Assembly (NCBI GenBank): GCA_002490835.1 | Contig: DKUU01000036.1 | Location: 93,702-145,115 of the forward strand | DNA length: 51,414 bases | Direction of reading: 5' to 3' | Origin: Lachnospiraceae bacterium UBA7196 | GTDB taxonomy: Bacteria > Bacillota > Clostridia > Lachnospirales > Lachnospiraceae | In this document: piece after piece, positions 16,636 to 25,317 of the stretch | Layout of the letters: each line of letters starts with the position of its first letter | Numbering within the stretch: the first letter of the stretch is position 1 | Program-made: the position numbers and the translations under genes | Notes under the pieces: generated by a model | Database searches by the model: none | What the model was told of the DNA's origin: nothing | Seen by the model: only the letters and a program-made list of their open reading frames with translations

Positions 16636-16661
16636 TTTCTACATTAAAAATTTAATGTCAA
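16633..16661 (-). promoter_or_regulatory. ABC exporter promoter with perfect palindrome
   Basis: Minus-strand -35 TTGACA (16656-16661) is consensus; the -10 at 17-nt spacing is weak (AAAAAT, 16633-16638). The palindrome ACATTAAA-AA-TTTAATGT (16641-16658) fills the spacer and touches the -35 box. MarR-type repressors often use such AT-rich palindromes at drug-exporter promoters; the regulator is not encoded next to it. Confidence 0.65.
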
Positions 16662-16769
16662 CGGTTTTTCAATTTTTTTCAGAAATTTCACAAATTCTTC
16701 ACAGGATTTATTTCATCCCGTTATACAAACATAGATATAAGGATATACTGAATAAATCAGAAAAATGTT

Positions 16770-16798
16770 TTGACTAATATAGTAATATGTATTATAAT
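16770..16798 (+). promoter_or_regulatory. Promoter of the RloAB/AbiL-type operon
   Basis: TTGACT (16770-16775) and TATAAT (16793-16798) with a 17-nt spacer, about 40 nt upstream of the first start codon. Confidence 0.75.
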
Positions 16799-16845
16799 GT
16801 CAAAAACCGCTTTGTATACCAAAAATCTGGTTTCGGAGGCCCTGT

Positions 16846-18114
16846 ATGATATTGAGTTACAAGTTTGAAAACTTTATGTCCTTTCGGGAAAACGTTGAAT
16901 TTTCAATGACTGCGCCCAAATCAAAGGTAAAAACCCGATTTCCCAATAATTATGTATCTTCTGAGGCCGGCATCGATCTGCTAAAAACTGCCGTTATCGT
17001 CGGCGAAAACGCAGGCGGAAAGTCGAACTTTGTAAATAGTTTATTCTATTTGCAGTCTTTTTTTGCTGGAACTGCAGAGCCTAAATTATATAGAAATATT
17101 TTAAACACCAATTACAGCCACAATTTTTGTCCCTTAAGAAGCGACATCCCGCAGTCCTTTGAACTTGAAGTGCTAATAGGAAAAGACCGCTTTTACCTTT
17201 ATCAATTAAAACTGGATGTCGCTGGAATCGTAGAAGAAACGTTTTCTTTTAAAAATCAGGTAAAAAGTAAATATAAAATAATACTCTCTTTAGAAAGAAG
17301 CCATTGCAAAAAAAACTGTAAAAACCAAAAAGATTGTACTGATAACAAACAATGCCATTTTCAAACTGAAACCTCCTATTCTTTTGTATTGTCAGAAACA
17401 GAGCGCGAAATCAAAAATCCTCTTGAAAAAGCCATAAATGCAGATAAAGCGACAGGTTTAACAATAACCAAGCTTGCACTGTTGGGCAACGAACATGCTC
17501 TCGCTTTTACAGACTGGGTCAAAAACGCTCTATGTCCGGAAACCAATATAATCAATTATGACCTCTATAAGTCTCTAAAAAGCGAGGAGGATGATTTGCG
17601 GATTCTGCATGACAAAAGATATTTAGAGATCTTTCGCATGATCGACTCCAGTATCATAGCATGCAAGGTAGACGAAGAAAAGCCGTTTGCAAAAACTTTA
17701 ATTGTCAGGAAAAAGAAAGACGGCAGCACTTTTTCCAGAGAGCTTGCGCAGGATTCCAGCGGCGTTCGTGAATTCTTTGCATGGGCTGTCCAGATTTTTA
17801 AAGTAGTCTATGAGAATAAAATCGTCTTTGCTGATGAAATGGACAGAGTGCTTAATCCTGTTTTATCTGACAGAGTTATTTCTTATATCAACGGGAAAAA
17901 TCATTGGGGACAATTTATCTTCACAACGCATAATGTTCTCCATCTTGACCTAAAAAACTATATGAAGGAGCAGATTTATTTTATAACAAAAGATATCGAG
18001 ACTTTGGATTCCGAATTATATTCCTTAGCCGATTTCCCTGAAATACGTTACGAAACTACCAAGATTTACGAATTTTACATGAAAGGCATTCTGGGAGGTA
18101 CGGCGATTGAGTAG
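16846..18114 (+). CDS. AAA ATPase of an RloAB/AbiL-type defence pair
   Basis: A 422-aa SMC/OLD-like ATPase. MILSYKFENFMSFRE is the typical start; Walker A is GENAGGKS (53-60), Walker B IVFADEMD with D330/E331, and FTTHN with H362 follows. The family (RloA, AbiLi) pairs with an RloB/AbiLii protein in phage defence. Unusual is a cysteine cluster CKKNC...C...C (C154, C158, C164, C170) between strands, which may bind zinc. ATG follows CGGAGG by 6 nt. The gene is distinctly more AT-rich than its neighbours and is flanked by unrelated minus-strand operons, consistent with horizontal gain. It overlaps the partner by 8 nt. Confidence 0.85.
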   Translation: MILSYKFENFMSFRENVEFSMTAPKSKVKTRFPNNYVSSEAGIDLLKTAVIVGENAGGKSNFVNSLFYLQSFFAGTAEPKLYRNILNTNYSHNFCPLRSDIPQSFELEVLIGKDRFYLYQLKLDVAGIVEETFSFKNQVKSKYKIILSLERSHCKKNCKNQKDCTDNKQCHFQTETSYSFVLSETEREIKNPLEKAINADKATGLTITKLALLGNEHALAFTDWVKNALCPETNIINYDLYKSLKSEEDDLRILHDKRYLEIFRMIDSSIIACKVDEEKPFAKTLIVRKKKDGSTFSRELAQDSSGVREFFAWAVQIFKVVYENKIVFADEMDRVLNPVLSDRVISYINGKNHWGQFIFTTHNVLHLDLKNYMKEQIYFITKDIETLDSELYSLADFPEIRYETTKIYEFYMKGILGGTAIE

Positions 18115-18763
18115 AAAAATACGTACAACCAAAAAGAACTTCAAAGTTTTTTGTGAAGGAGACACAGAATATCGTTATATAGACGAGATGCGGCAACTGC
18201 AAAAGCTGTCCATCACTTTAAAACCTGTAAATATGAAAGGCGGCGGTTATCGCAATTTCTTAGAACAGCTTAAAACAGACGGCACTGCTAACTGTCTGGC
18301 AAAGTTTATCCTTATTGACGGTGACCGGGCAGTCACTGATGTCAGCGAAAAGAAAAATCTGCAAGAACTAATAGACTACTGCGCATTGCAAAACAAAAGC
18401 CAAAGGATTCCGCATTTTCTTATCATCGATTATCCTGACTTTGAATATATTGCCTGTTTACATTCTCCAAACTTTAAGGGACAAAATGCCTCACAGTTTA
18501 TTATAAACGAATTAGGATATAGAAGTGTTGATGCGCTAAAGGCGGATCAACATATCTACAATACCCTTAATACCAGAAATAACTCTTACAAACAGATGCT
18601 ATCCATGTTAAAACGGGAAAATTGCTTTCTGCTTAATGATTACTCAATCATCAAGGCGAAGTATGATATAAAAGTTTCCACTACATATGATTGGGGAAAA
18701 CTGGGTAAAAAGGGCTCGAACATCTATGAATTTTTCGAGGTAATAGACTGCTTTTCCAAATAA
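18107..18763 (+). CDS. RloB/AbiLii-family protein
   Basis: A 218-aa partner of the upstream ATPase. The N terminus has FKVFCEGDTEYRY, with E17 in a TOPRIM-like position, and FILIDGDRAV supplies an acidic D-x-D pair (D71, D73). This resembles the nuclease partner of OLD-like systems; the family is recognised mainly by its linkage to RloA. IIDYPDFEYIACLH is another conserved-looking stretch. The start is TTG, 8 nt after GGGAGG and overlapping the ATPase stop, so translation is coupled. AT-rich like the ATPase gene. In related systems the pair causes abortive infection; that role here is inference. Confidence 0.82.
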   Translation: MSRKIRTTKKNFKVFCEGDTEYRYIDEMRQLQKLSITLKPVNMKGGGYRNFLEQLKTDGTANCLAKFILIDGDRAVTDVSEKKNLQELIDYCALQNKSQRIPHFLIIDYPDFEYIACLHSPNFKGQNASQFIINELGYRSVDALKADQHIYNTLNTRNNSYKQMLSMLKRENCFLLNDYSIIKAKYDIKVSTTYDWGKLGKKGSNIYEFFEVIDCFSK

Positions 18764-18788
18764 ACCATTTTCCTTTTTGCAGGAAAAA

Positions 18789-18810
18789 GGACTGTCCACT
18801 CGGACAGCCC
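18789..18810. terminator. Bidirectional terminator
   Basis: 9-bp stem GGACTGTCC/GGACAGCCC (one wobble on the minus strand) with ACTC loop. A T-run follows on the minus strand and TTCTTTT on the plus strand, serving the convergent RloB-type and permease genes. Confidence 0.85.
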
Positions 18811-18828
18811 TTCTTTTCAGTCGATTCT

Positions 18829-19995
18829 CTATTCCTTCGTCTTATCCCGGTTATTCAAAATCTCAAACACCACGGCCGCCAAAAGCACCATGCCCTTGAC
18901 CACCATCTGCCAGTTTGCGTCGATGCCCATCAGGCTCATGCCTAAGTTAATGACGCCGATCAGCGCCGCACCGATCACCATGCCGAACACCGTACCGGAA
19001 CCGCCGTAAGCGGACACACCACCCACCACGCAGGCGGAGATCGCGTCCATCTCGTAGTTATTGCCCGCTGTCGCCGTCGCCGCCGACAGTCTCGCCATCG
19101 TCATCCACGCGCTGATCACGGTGAGGACCGCCATATTCAGGTAAGCAAGGAAGAATATCTTCTTCGTATCGATACCGGAAAGTCTGGTCGCCTCCACGTT
19201 GCCGCCCATGGTATAGAAGTAACGGCCGATGGTGGTCTTTTCCGTGATGAAGCTGTAGATCAGCACGATCACGGCTACCCAGATCAGGTTATTCGGAATG
19301 CCGTTCGCCTGCCCCAGTTTATAGGCAAACAGCAGGATCACCGCGCAGACCAGCACGCAGCGCACCGCCAGACTCACCATGTTCTCCGCTTCATAGCCCT
19401 TCTTAAGCTTGTCATTCCTGCCCTTTAACTGCAGCAGCACAAAAATCACGCAGGCGATCACACCCGCCAAAATACAGGTGATATTGATATTCTTACCGCC
19501 AAAAAAGTCCGGCACGCTGCCGTTAAACATCTTCGTAAAGCCCTCTGGCATAGGCGCGATGGAAGAGCCGCCGATCAGCGCCGTCCCCCAGCCGCGGAAG
19601 GCCAGATAGCCGGCAAGCGTCGCGATCCAGGGCGGGATATTGAGATAAGCGATCAAAAATCCTTCCACGATACCGTAGATCACACCCGTGCCTATCATCA
19701 AAAGCATCGCCGCAGGCACCGACATCTGCGCTTTCACCATCAGCATACCGCCGACCGTGCCGACAAAACACACGAAGGAGCCAACGGAAAGATCGATATT
19801 ACCACCGGTGAGCATACACATCAGCATACCGGTCGCCAGTATGAATACGTAAGCGTTCTGCGCGATCAGCGCCTGAAAGCTGGAAGGCGCAAACATCTGT
19901 CCCTTCGTCGTCACCGAGAAGAAGATCACGATCAGGACAAGGATTATTTTCATCGTATGTTTTCTTAAAATATCCAATGTTTTATTCATTTTCAT
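18829..19995 (-). CDS. mmsB: Monosaccharide ABC transporter permease, second copy
   Basis: Integral membrane subunit of a ribose/xylose/ChvE-type sugar importer, 388 aa. It has about ten hydrophobic segments with the family motifs LTGGNIDLSVGS, PPWIATLAGYLAFRG, ACVVGGVSAYGGSGTVFG and a C-terminal LMGIDANWQMVVKGMVLLAAV. It is a close paralogue of the preceding permease gene, colinear along nearly the entire length. It lies last in the operon, 9 nt after the other permease, ahead of the terminator at 18789. The two may form a heterodimeric channel; this is inferred from pairing and similarity. Confidence 0.88.
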   Translation of the reverse strand: MKMNKTLDILRKHTMKIILVLIVIFFSVTTKGQMFAPSSFQALIAQNAYVFILATGMLMCMLTGGNIDLSVGSFVCFVGTVGGMLMVKAQMSVPAAMLLMIGTGVIYGIVEGFLIAYLNIPPWIATLAGYLAFRGWGTALIGGSSIAPMPEGFTKMFNGSVPDFFGGKNINITCILAGVIACVIFVLLQLKGRNDKLKKGYEAENMVSLAVRCVLVCAVILLFAYKLGQANGIPNNLIWVAVIVLIYSFITEKTTIGRYFYTMGGNVEATRLSGIDTKKIFFLAYLNMAVLTVISAWMTMARLSAATATAGNNYEMDAISACVVGGVSAYGGSGTVFGMVIGAALIGVINLGMSLMGIDANWQMVVKGMVLLAAVVFEILNNRDKTKE

Positions 19996-20004
19996 CCTCC
20001 TCCC

Positions 20005-21174
20005 TTACTTCTTCTCTCTCTTGGAGAGTACGTCAAAGGCAACGGCCGCTAACAGCACCAGTCCCTTGACCACTTTCTGATAGTTCGGATCGATACCCAT
20101 GATACTCATGCCCTGATTGATCACGCCCATCAGGATCGCGCCGACCACCACGCCGGGCACCGTACCGATACCGCCGTAAGCGGAAGCGCCGCCGATAAAG
20201 CAGGCGCCGATCGCGTCCATCTCATAGCCCTGCCCGAAGGTAGGCTGCGAAGTCGTAAATCTGGCGATCGTCAGGATACCGGCAAACGCTGCCAGCAGAC
20301 CCATATTCACATAAGCAAGGAAGTAAACCTTTTTTGTATTGATACCGGAAAGTCTGGTTGCCTTTTCATTGCCGCCCACCGCGTACAGATAGCGGCCGAT
20401 TCTTGTCTTTGTGGTCAGATAGCCGTAGAACAGAAGCACCAAAAGGATCCAGACGAGCGACGTGGGAATCCCCTTGTGGGATGCCAGCTTAAAAGAGATC
20501 CACAAGATCACGGCGCTGATCACCGCCAGCTTTACCACGGTGCTGCCAAGCGGCGCCATCTCGTACCCTTTGCTCTTATTGTTGATGCGGCTCTTTAACT
20601 GCACAGCAATCAATAAAATAACAGCGATACAGCCGGCGACCATACAGGTCATGTTGATGTCCTCGCCACCGAATACATCCGGCACATAACAGTCCGCACC
20701 GCCGCCGAATACTTTGATAAAGGTCTCGCTCTTTAAGGAGACCGTCATTCCCTGAAGCACCACATTCGAGAGGCCTCGGAACGCGTACATGCCCGCCAGC
20801 GTGGCTATAAAAGGCGGCACCTTGATATAGGCGATCCAAAAGCCCTGCCACATGCCGATCAGCACACCGATCACCAGCATGGTGAAAGCCGCTGCCCAGA
20901 TATTGACGCCCTTATCCATCATGATCGCGCCCACAGCGCCGGCAAAACAGACCACGGAACCGACGGAAAGGTCGATGTTGCCGCCCGTCAGGATACAGAG
21001 CAACATTCCCGTCGCCAGCACGAACACGTAAGCGTTCTGGGCGATCAGGTTATTGATATTCTGGGGGAACAGGATTTTTCCCTCCGTCGTGATACTGAAA
21101 AAGACCACCACCAGAACAAGGGCTATGATCATGGTATATTTTCTTAAGATCGCTGAAACGTTTACTTTCTCCAT
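20005..21174 (-). CDS. mmsB: Monosaccharide ABC transporter permease, first copy
   Basis: Permease subunit of 389 aa with the same layout as its neighbour: LTGGNIDLSVGS, PPFIATLAGMYAFRG, ACFIGGASAYGGIGTVPG and MGIDPNYQKVVKGLVLLAAV. It follows the ATPase gene after 5 nt, so one transcript carries ATPase and both permeases. Most related operons encode one permease; two similar but distinct permeases in tandem point to a duplication followed by divergence. Sugar specificity is usually set by the binding protein; the ChvE-type SBP upstream suggests pentoses or hexoses such as xylose, arabinose or galactose. Confidence 0.9.
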   Translation of the reverse strand: MEKVNVSAILRKYTMIIALVLVVVFFSITTEGKILFPQNINNLIAQNAYVFVLATGMLLCILTGGNIDLSVGSVVCFAGAVGAIMMDKGVNIWAAAFTMLVIGVLIGMWQGFWIAYIKVPPFIATLAGMYAFRGLSNVVLQGMTVSLKSETFIKVFGGGADCYVPDVFGGEDINMTCMVAGCIAVILLIAVQLKSRINNKSKGYEMAPLGSTVVKLAVISAVILWISFKLASHKGIPTSLVWILLVLLFYGYLTTKTRIGRYLYAVGGNEKATRLSGINTKKVYFLAYVNMGLLAAFAGILTIARFTTSQPTFGQGYEMDAIGACFIGGASAYGGIGTVPGVVVGAILMGVINQGMSIMGIDPNYQKVVKGLVLLAAVAFDVLSKREKK

Positions 21175-21179
21175 AATCT

Positions 21180-22718
21180 CTACGCCCCCTTTCCGGAATT
21201 AACAATGATGGACATGATCTTCTCCTGCGTCGCTTCCTCTGCGGAAAGTTCACCGGCGATCCTGCCCTCGTTCATGATATAGATCCTGTCGCTCATGCCG
21301 AGTACCTCCGGCAGTTCCGAAGAGATCATCAGCACGGACTTACCCGCCGCCACCAGATCGTTGATGATGCAGTAGATCTCATATTTTGCACCCACGTCGA
21401 TACCTCTGGTAGGCTCGTCGAGAATCAATACGTCGGGATCGGCAAACATCCATTTCGCCAGCAGTACCTTCTGCTGGTTGCCGCCGGAAAGATTGCCCAC
21501 ATTCTGCTCCACGGTAGGACACTTGGTCTTGAGCTTATCCTTATATTCCACCGCCACCTGATATTCCTTATCCTTATCAATGATCTTGCGGGGGCTGATA
21601 CTGTCAAGGTTTGCCAGCGTGGTATTGATCTTGATCGGGTTCGTCAGCACAAGGCCGTTACCTTTTCTGTCCTCCGTCACGTACGCCAGTTTATTTTTGA
21701 TAGCCTGCTTCACGGACTTTAACTGCACCTCTTTGCCGTCGAGGAAAAGCTGTCCGCTGATATTCGTGCCGTAGGACTGTCCAAAGATGCTCATGGCAAG
21801 CTCGGTACGCCCCGCGCCCATCAGCCCGGAAATGCCTACCACCTCGCCCTTTTTGACCTTGATGGAAACATTGTCGCACACCTTCCGCTCCGGATAGAGG
21901 GGATGATGCACGGTCCAGTTTTTCACTTCCATATTGACAGCGCCGATCTTTACGCCCTGCCGCTTCGGGAAGCGGTCGGTCAGCTCACGACCGACCATAC
22001 CTTTTATGATTCTATCCTCTGAAATCTCCGTGGTATGCTTATCCATCGTCTCGATGGTAGAACCGTCGCGGATGACCGTGATCTTATCCGCCACGTAAGC
22101 CACCTCGTTCAATTTATGTGATATGATGATCGAAGTCATGCCTTCTTTCTTAAACTTTAACATTAAGTCCAGAAGGGCCTTTGAATCCTTTTCGTTCAGG
22201 GAAGAAGTCGGCTCATCAAGGATCAGCAGTTTCGCGTGCTTCGCAAGCGCTTTCGCGATCTCCACAAGCTGCTGCTTACCCGTACCGATATCCTTGACCA
22301 GTACCTTGGAAGATTCCGAAAGCCCTACCATCTTCAGATACTTGTCTGCTTCCCCGTAAGTCTCGTTCCAGTCGATCGCCGCGCTTTTCCCGCGCTCGTT
22401 CCCCAGAAACATATTCTTCCCGATGGTCATATAGGGAATCAACGCCAGCTCCTGATGGATGATGACGATGCCCTTCTCCTCGGAGTCCTTGATCTTGTTA
22501 AACTGACACACTTCACCGTTGTAAACGATGTCCCCCTCGTATGTACCGTAAGGATAGATGCCGCTCAGCACGTTCATCAGCGTGGACTTTCCCGCGCCGT
22601 TCTCACCGACGAGCGCGTGGATCTCACCCTCTTCCACTTTGAGATTCACGTTGTCGAGCGCTTTAACGCCTGGGAATGTTTTGGTAATATTTTTCATTTC
22701 CAGTAAAATCTTAGCCAA
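21180..22718 (-). CDS. mmsA: Monosaccharide ABC transporter ATP-binding protein
   Basis: Cytoplasmic double ATPase subunit, 512 aa. First domain: Walker A GENGAGKST (about 37-45), a poor signature GTGKQQLVE and Walker B LLILDEPTSSL. Second domain: degenerate GLMGAGRTE, a consensus signature LSGGNQQK and LILDEPTRGID. This asymmetry is usual in RbsA/XylG/MmsA proteins. The start is TTG, eight nt after GGGAGG; no ATG is available without losing the conserved first strand. The gap of 206 nt to the SBP gene has a strong hairpin (22867-22891) that would lower transporter relative to SBP expression. Confidence 0.93.
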   Translation of the reverse strand: MAKILLEMKNITKTFPGVKALDNVNLKVEEGEIHALVGENGAGKSTLMNVLSGIYPYGTYEGDIVYNGEVCQFNKIKDSEEKGIVIIHQELALIPYMTIGKNMFLGNERGKSAAIDWNETYGEADKYLKMVGLSESSKVLVKDIGTGKQQLVEIAKALAKHAKLLILDEPTSSLNEKDSKALLDLMLKFKKEGMTSIIISHKLNEVAYVADKITVIRDGSTIETMDKHTTEISEDRIIKGMVGRELTDRFPKRQGVKIGAVNMEVKNWTVHHPLYPERKVCDNVSIKVKKGEVVGISGLMGAGRTELAMSIFGQSYGTNISGQLFLDGKEVQLKSVKQAIKNKLAYVTEDRKGNGLVLTNPIKINTTLANLDSISPRKIIDKDKEYQVAVEYKDKLKTKCPTVEQNVGNLSGGNQQKVLLAKWMFADPDVLILDEPTRGIDVGAKYEIYCIINDLVAAGKSVLMISSELPEVLGMSDRIYIMNEGRIAGELSAEEATQEKIMSIIVNSGKGA

Positions 22719-22866
22719 AGTGTATTCCTCCCAACCTAGTTTTTCAGTTCAGCCGGAACATCATTTGACTGACAAATCATGCTTGTGCTGAACCTATACC
22801 TTCATCTTTTTATCTTACCATAAACTTCCTGCTATTTCTACTTAATTATAATACCCGGATAAACCG

Positions 22867-22891
22867 ACAGGCGGGAAATCCCCGCCTGCCA
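22867..22891 (-). terminator. Hairpin between SBP and ATPase genes
   Basis: 10-bp stem (22867-22876 with 22882-22891, one wobble on the minus strand) and 5-nt loop, GC-rich. No T-run follows, so it is more likely a partial terminator or a 3' mRNA stabiliser that raises SBP output over the transporter. Confidence 0.6.
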
Positions 22892-22924
22892 GATTTACTT
22901 TTATGAAATTTATTTTCGCGTTGA

Positions 22925-24067
22925 TTACTGGAGATCAGCCTCGGTGTAGTAACCGGAGTCGATCAGCAGCTCCTTGTAGTTGTTCGCATCCGCGAATACA
23001 GGCTCGCAGAGGAAAGAAGGAATCACGCCCGTGCCGTTGTCATAGGTCGTGGTATCGTTTACTTCTACTTCCTCACCGCTTAAGATCTGGCCAACCATCT
23101 TAACCACCTGTGCTGCCAGCGTACGGGTATCCTTGAATACGGACATGGACTGTTTGCCTGCAAGCATGTTCTTTACGTTCGCGATATCGCAGTCCTGACC
23201 GGTAACGATCGGATAATTGCCGGTGTAGTTTGCTGCCAGAGCGTTCTGCACACCAAGAGAGGTGGAGTCGTTAGAGCAAAGGCAGATGTCAAGCTGCGTA
23301 CCGTCCGCATAGTTGGAAGAAAGGATGTTCTCCATTCTTGCCTGAGCAGCCTCGGTAGACCACTTCTGCGTACCTACGGTCGCGAAATCTACCTGACCGG
23401 AAGGGATCACGATCTTGCCTGCGTCGATGTAGGGCTTTAACGTATCCATAGCGCCGTTGTAGAAGAAAGGCGCATTGTTATCGCCGGGATCGCCTGCGGT
23501 AACTTCCATATTGAAAGGACCTGCCGCATTGTCCAGATCAAGGGTGTCTACGATATACTTTGCCTGCGTAGCGCCAACCTTGTAGTTATCAAAGGTAGCA
23601 TAATAGTTGATCGCGTCGGTATTCATGATCAGACGGTCATAAGCGATAACCGGAATACCTGCGCTCTTTGCGCCCTCAAGAACGGTAGAAAGAGAATTTG
23701 CTTCGATTGCTGCGATCACCAGTACGGAGCAGCCGCTGTTGATCATATTCTCGATCTGGGAAACCTGTGTCTCCTCACTGTTGGAAGCGTACTGCAGATC
23801 CACTTCATAGCCCGCTGCCTCCAGCTGCTGCTGCATGTTCGCGCCGTCCTGATTCCATCTCTGCAGATCCTTGGTGGGCATGGACACGCCTACCTTCTTG
23901 CCTGTTGATGCCGCAGGTGCAGCGCTGTCCGCCGGAGCCGCACTGTCCGCCGGAGCTGCTGACGAATCATTCGTAGCTGCCGGAGCCGCATCATTGCCGC
24001 CGCAGCCGACTAATGCTGCCATAACCATGGAAGCTGCAAGTAACATACTTAAAACTTTCTTTTTCAT
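22925..24067 (-). CDS. chvE: ChvE-type sugar-binding lipoprotein
   Basis: Extracellular binding protein of the Mms importer, 380 aa. Signal peptide ends in the lipobox LVGC (C22), giving a lipid-anchored protein. A linker of S-A-A-P-A-D repeats follows (about 30-55). The type I periplasmic binding fold then starts GKKVGVSMPTKDLQRWNQDG; IAAIEANSLSTVLEGA, IPVIAYDRLI and GDPGDNNAPFF are typical of ChvE/GguA-linked SBPs. RBS is GGGAGG. Its upstream region has a TATAAT with no good -35, consistent with an activator-dependent promoter, possibly driven by the AraC-type response regulator next door, which is broken in this sequence. Confidence 0.9.
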   Translation of the reverse strand: MKKKVLSMLLAASMVMAALVGCGGNDAAPAATNDSSAAPADSAAPADSAAPAASTGKKVGVSMPTKDLQRWNQDGANMQQQLEAAGYEVDLQYASNSEETQVSQIENMINSGCSVLVIAAIEANSLSTVLEGAKSAGIPVIAYDRLIMNTDAINYYATFDNYKVGATQAKYIVDTLDLDNAAGPFNMEVTAGDPGDNNAPFFYNGAMDTLKPYIDAGKIVIPSGQVDFATVGTQKWSTEAAQARMENILSSNYADGTQLDICLCSNDSTSLGVQNALAANYTGNYPIVTGQDCDIANVKNMLAGKQSMSVFKDTRTLAAQVVKMVGQILSGEEVEVNDTTTYDNGTGVIPSFLCEPVFADANNYKELLIDSGYYTEADLQ

Positions 24068-24191
24068 GTCTTGTTTTCCTCCCTTTTTTTGATTTAGTTA
24101 CTCTATTTTGATTATAGTATAAAACTTGTAGGAATAATTTACGACATTCTGTACATTTTCACTATATTACTATTTTATGTAACCCAGTAAT

Positions 24192-24236
24192 AGCATTATT
24201 TTGCTGTTACTATCCGCTTAAAAGCAAAATAATGCT
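24192..24236 (-). other. Perfect 14-bp hairpin overlapping a stop codon
   Basis: Arms 24192-24205 and 24223-24236 are exact reverse complements. The first arm on the minus strand includes two bases of the stop codon of the binding lipoprotein gene. No T-run follows, so it may be a weak terminator or an mRNA end-stabiliser before the chvE promoter. Confidence 0.65.
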
Positions 24237-25317
24237 ATTTCGGCATTTTATTCGGGACATTCAGATAGACGTCTTCTTTCAGATGAAACCCGCTGCCGAT
24301 GATCACTTCGTCGATATTGCCGAGGTTGACGCTGACGGGCTCCAGCGCGATATAGGGTATCCGATAAGAGCCGCTGTGCATCTGCGTCACGTCGTCGCCC
24401 GTAAGCGTCCCGCCGTTTGCCAGCGCCACCGCCGCTTCCGCCGCTCTGGTCGCCAGCTTTTCCACCGGCTTATAGACCGTCATCACCTGCGTGCCTTCCA
24501 CGATCCGCTGGCAGGCCGCCAGATCCGCATCCTGCCCTACCACGTAGATTTCTCCCGCCTGCCGGTTCTCCGACAGAGCGCGCACCGCCTGTGTCGCCAG
24601 ATCGTCATTGCCGCACATGATCGCATCCGCCTGCGCAACCTTATCGGGATTTTCATAGATGTAATCCGCCGCCTCTTCCGCCCGCCAGTTATCGGCGTGT
24701 ACGGCATCCAGAATCTGCACCCTGTGTTTTGACATCAGTCTCTTAAAAGCGCCCTCCACCATGGGCACGTTATTGTCTGTGGGGGAACCGCCGATCATGA
24801 TCACGTTGTCGATCTGCTTGATCAAAAGCGCCCTCGCCATCATCTCTCCCACCATCTCATTGTCAAAGGAAATATACAGATCGATATCCACATCGTCGAT
24901 CAGGCGATCATAGGAGATCACGCGGATCCCCGCCGCCTTTGCCTTCTTTACCGAATCGCGCAGGGACACCGGATCGATGGCAATGATGACGATCACATCC
25001 ATTCCTTTTTGAATAAAGTAGTCGATCTGCTTTTGCTGCTCTTCCACCACGCCGTTCGCGTTCTGCACGTTGACCTCCGCCCCCAGTTCCTTGGCCACGG
25101 AGACAAACACGTCGCGGTCCCTCTGCCATCTCTCAATGACAAAAGAATCGAAGCTCATCCCGATCTGGATCTTTTTTTCTTCGCCGGCCTCTTCCCCACC
25201 GCTTTCTTCCATCCTGCCGCAGCCGCTCTGGGCAAAGAGCAGGCACAGGGCAAGGAGCAGACAGCCGATCCGCCTTTTTCCTCTCATCCGTCTTTTCCTT
25301 CTTCCCATACTCGTCAT
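24235..25317 (-). CDS. Second sugar-binding lipoprotein (RbsB-like)
   Basis: A 360-aa type I periplasmic binding protein. After a very basic start (MGRRKRRMRGKRR) comes a hydrophobic core and lipobox QSGC, so it is lipid-anchored. The fold runs from IQIGMSFDSFVIERWQRD; IVIIAIDPVSLRDSVKKAKA, IRVISYDRLI, SPTDNNVPMVEGA and YVVGQDADLAACQRI are family-like. It is encoded last in the sensor operon, its ATG overlapping the original stop of the response regulator gene (ATGA). A role in presenting sugar to the sensor kinase or importer is inferred from place and from resemblance to the ChvE-type SBP. Confidence 0.87.
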   Translation of the reverse strand: MTSMGRRKRRMRGKRRIGCLLLALCLLFAQSGCGRMEESGGEEAGEEKKIQIGMSFDSFVIERWQRDRDVFVSVAKELGAEVNVQNANGVVEEQQKQIDYFIQKGMDVIVIIAIDPVSLRDSVKKAKAAGIRVISYDRLIDDVDIDLYISFDNEMVGEMMARALLIKQIDNVIMIGGSPTDNNVPMVEGAFKRLMSKHRVQILDAVHADNWRAEEAADYIYENPDKVAQADAIMCGNDDLATQAVRALSENRQAGEIYVVGQDADLAACQRIVEGTQVMTVYKPVEKLATRAAEAAVALANGGTLTGDDVTQMHSGSYRIPYIALEPVSVNLGNIDEVIIGSGFHLKEDVYLNVPNKMPK

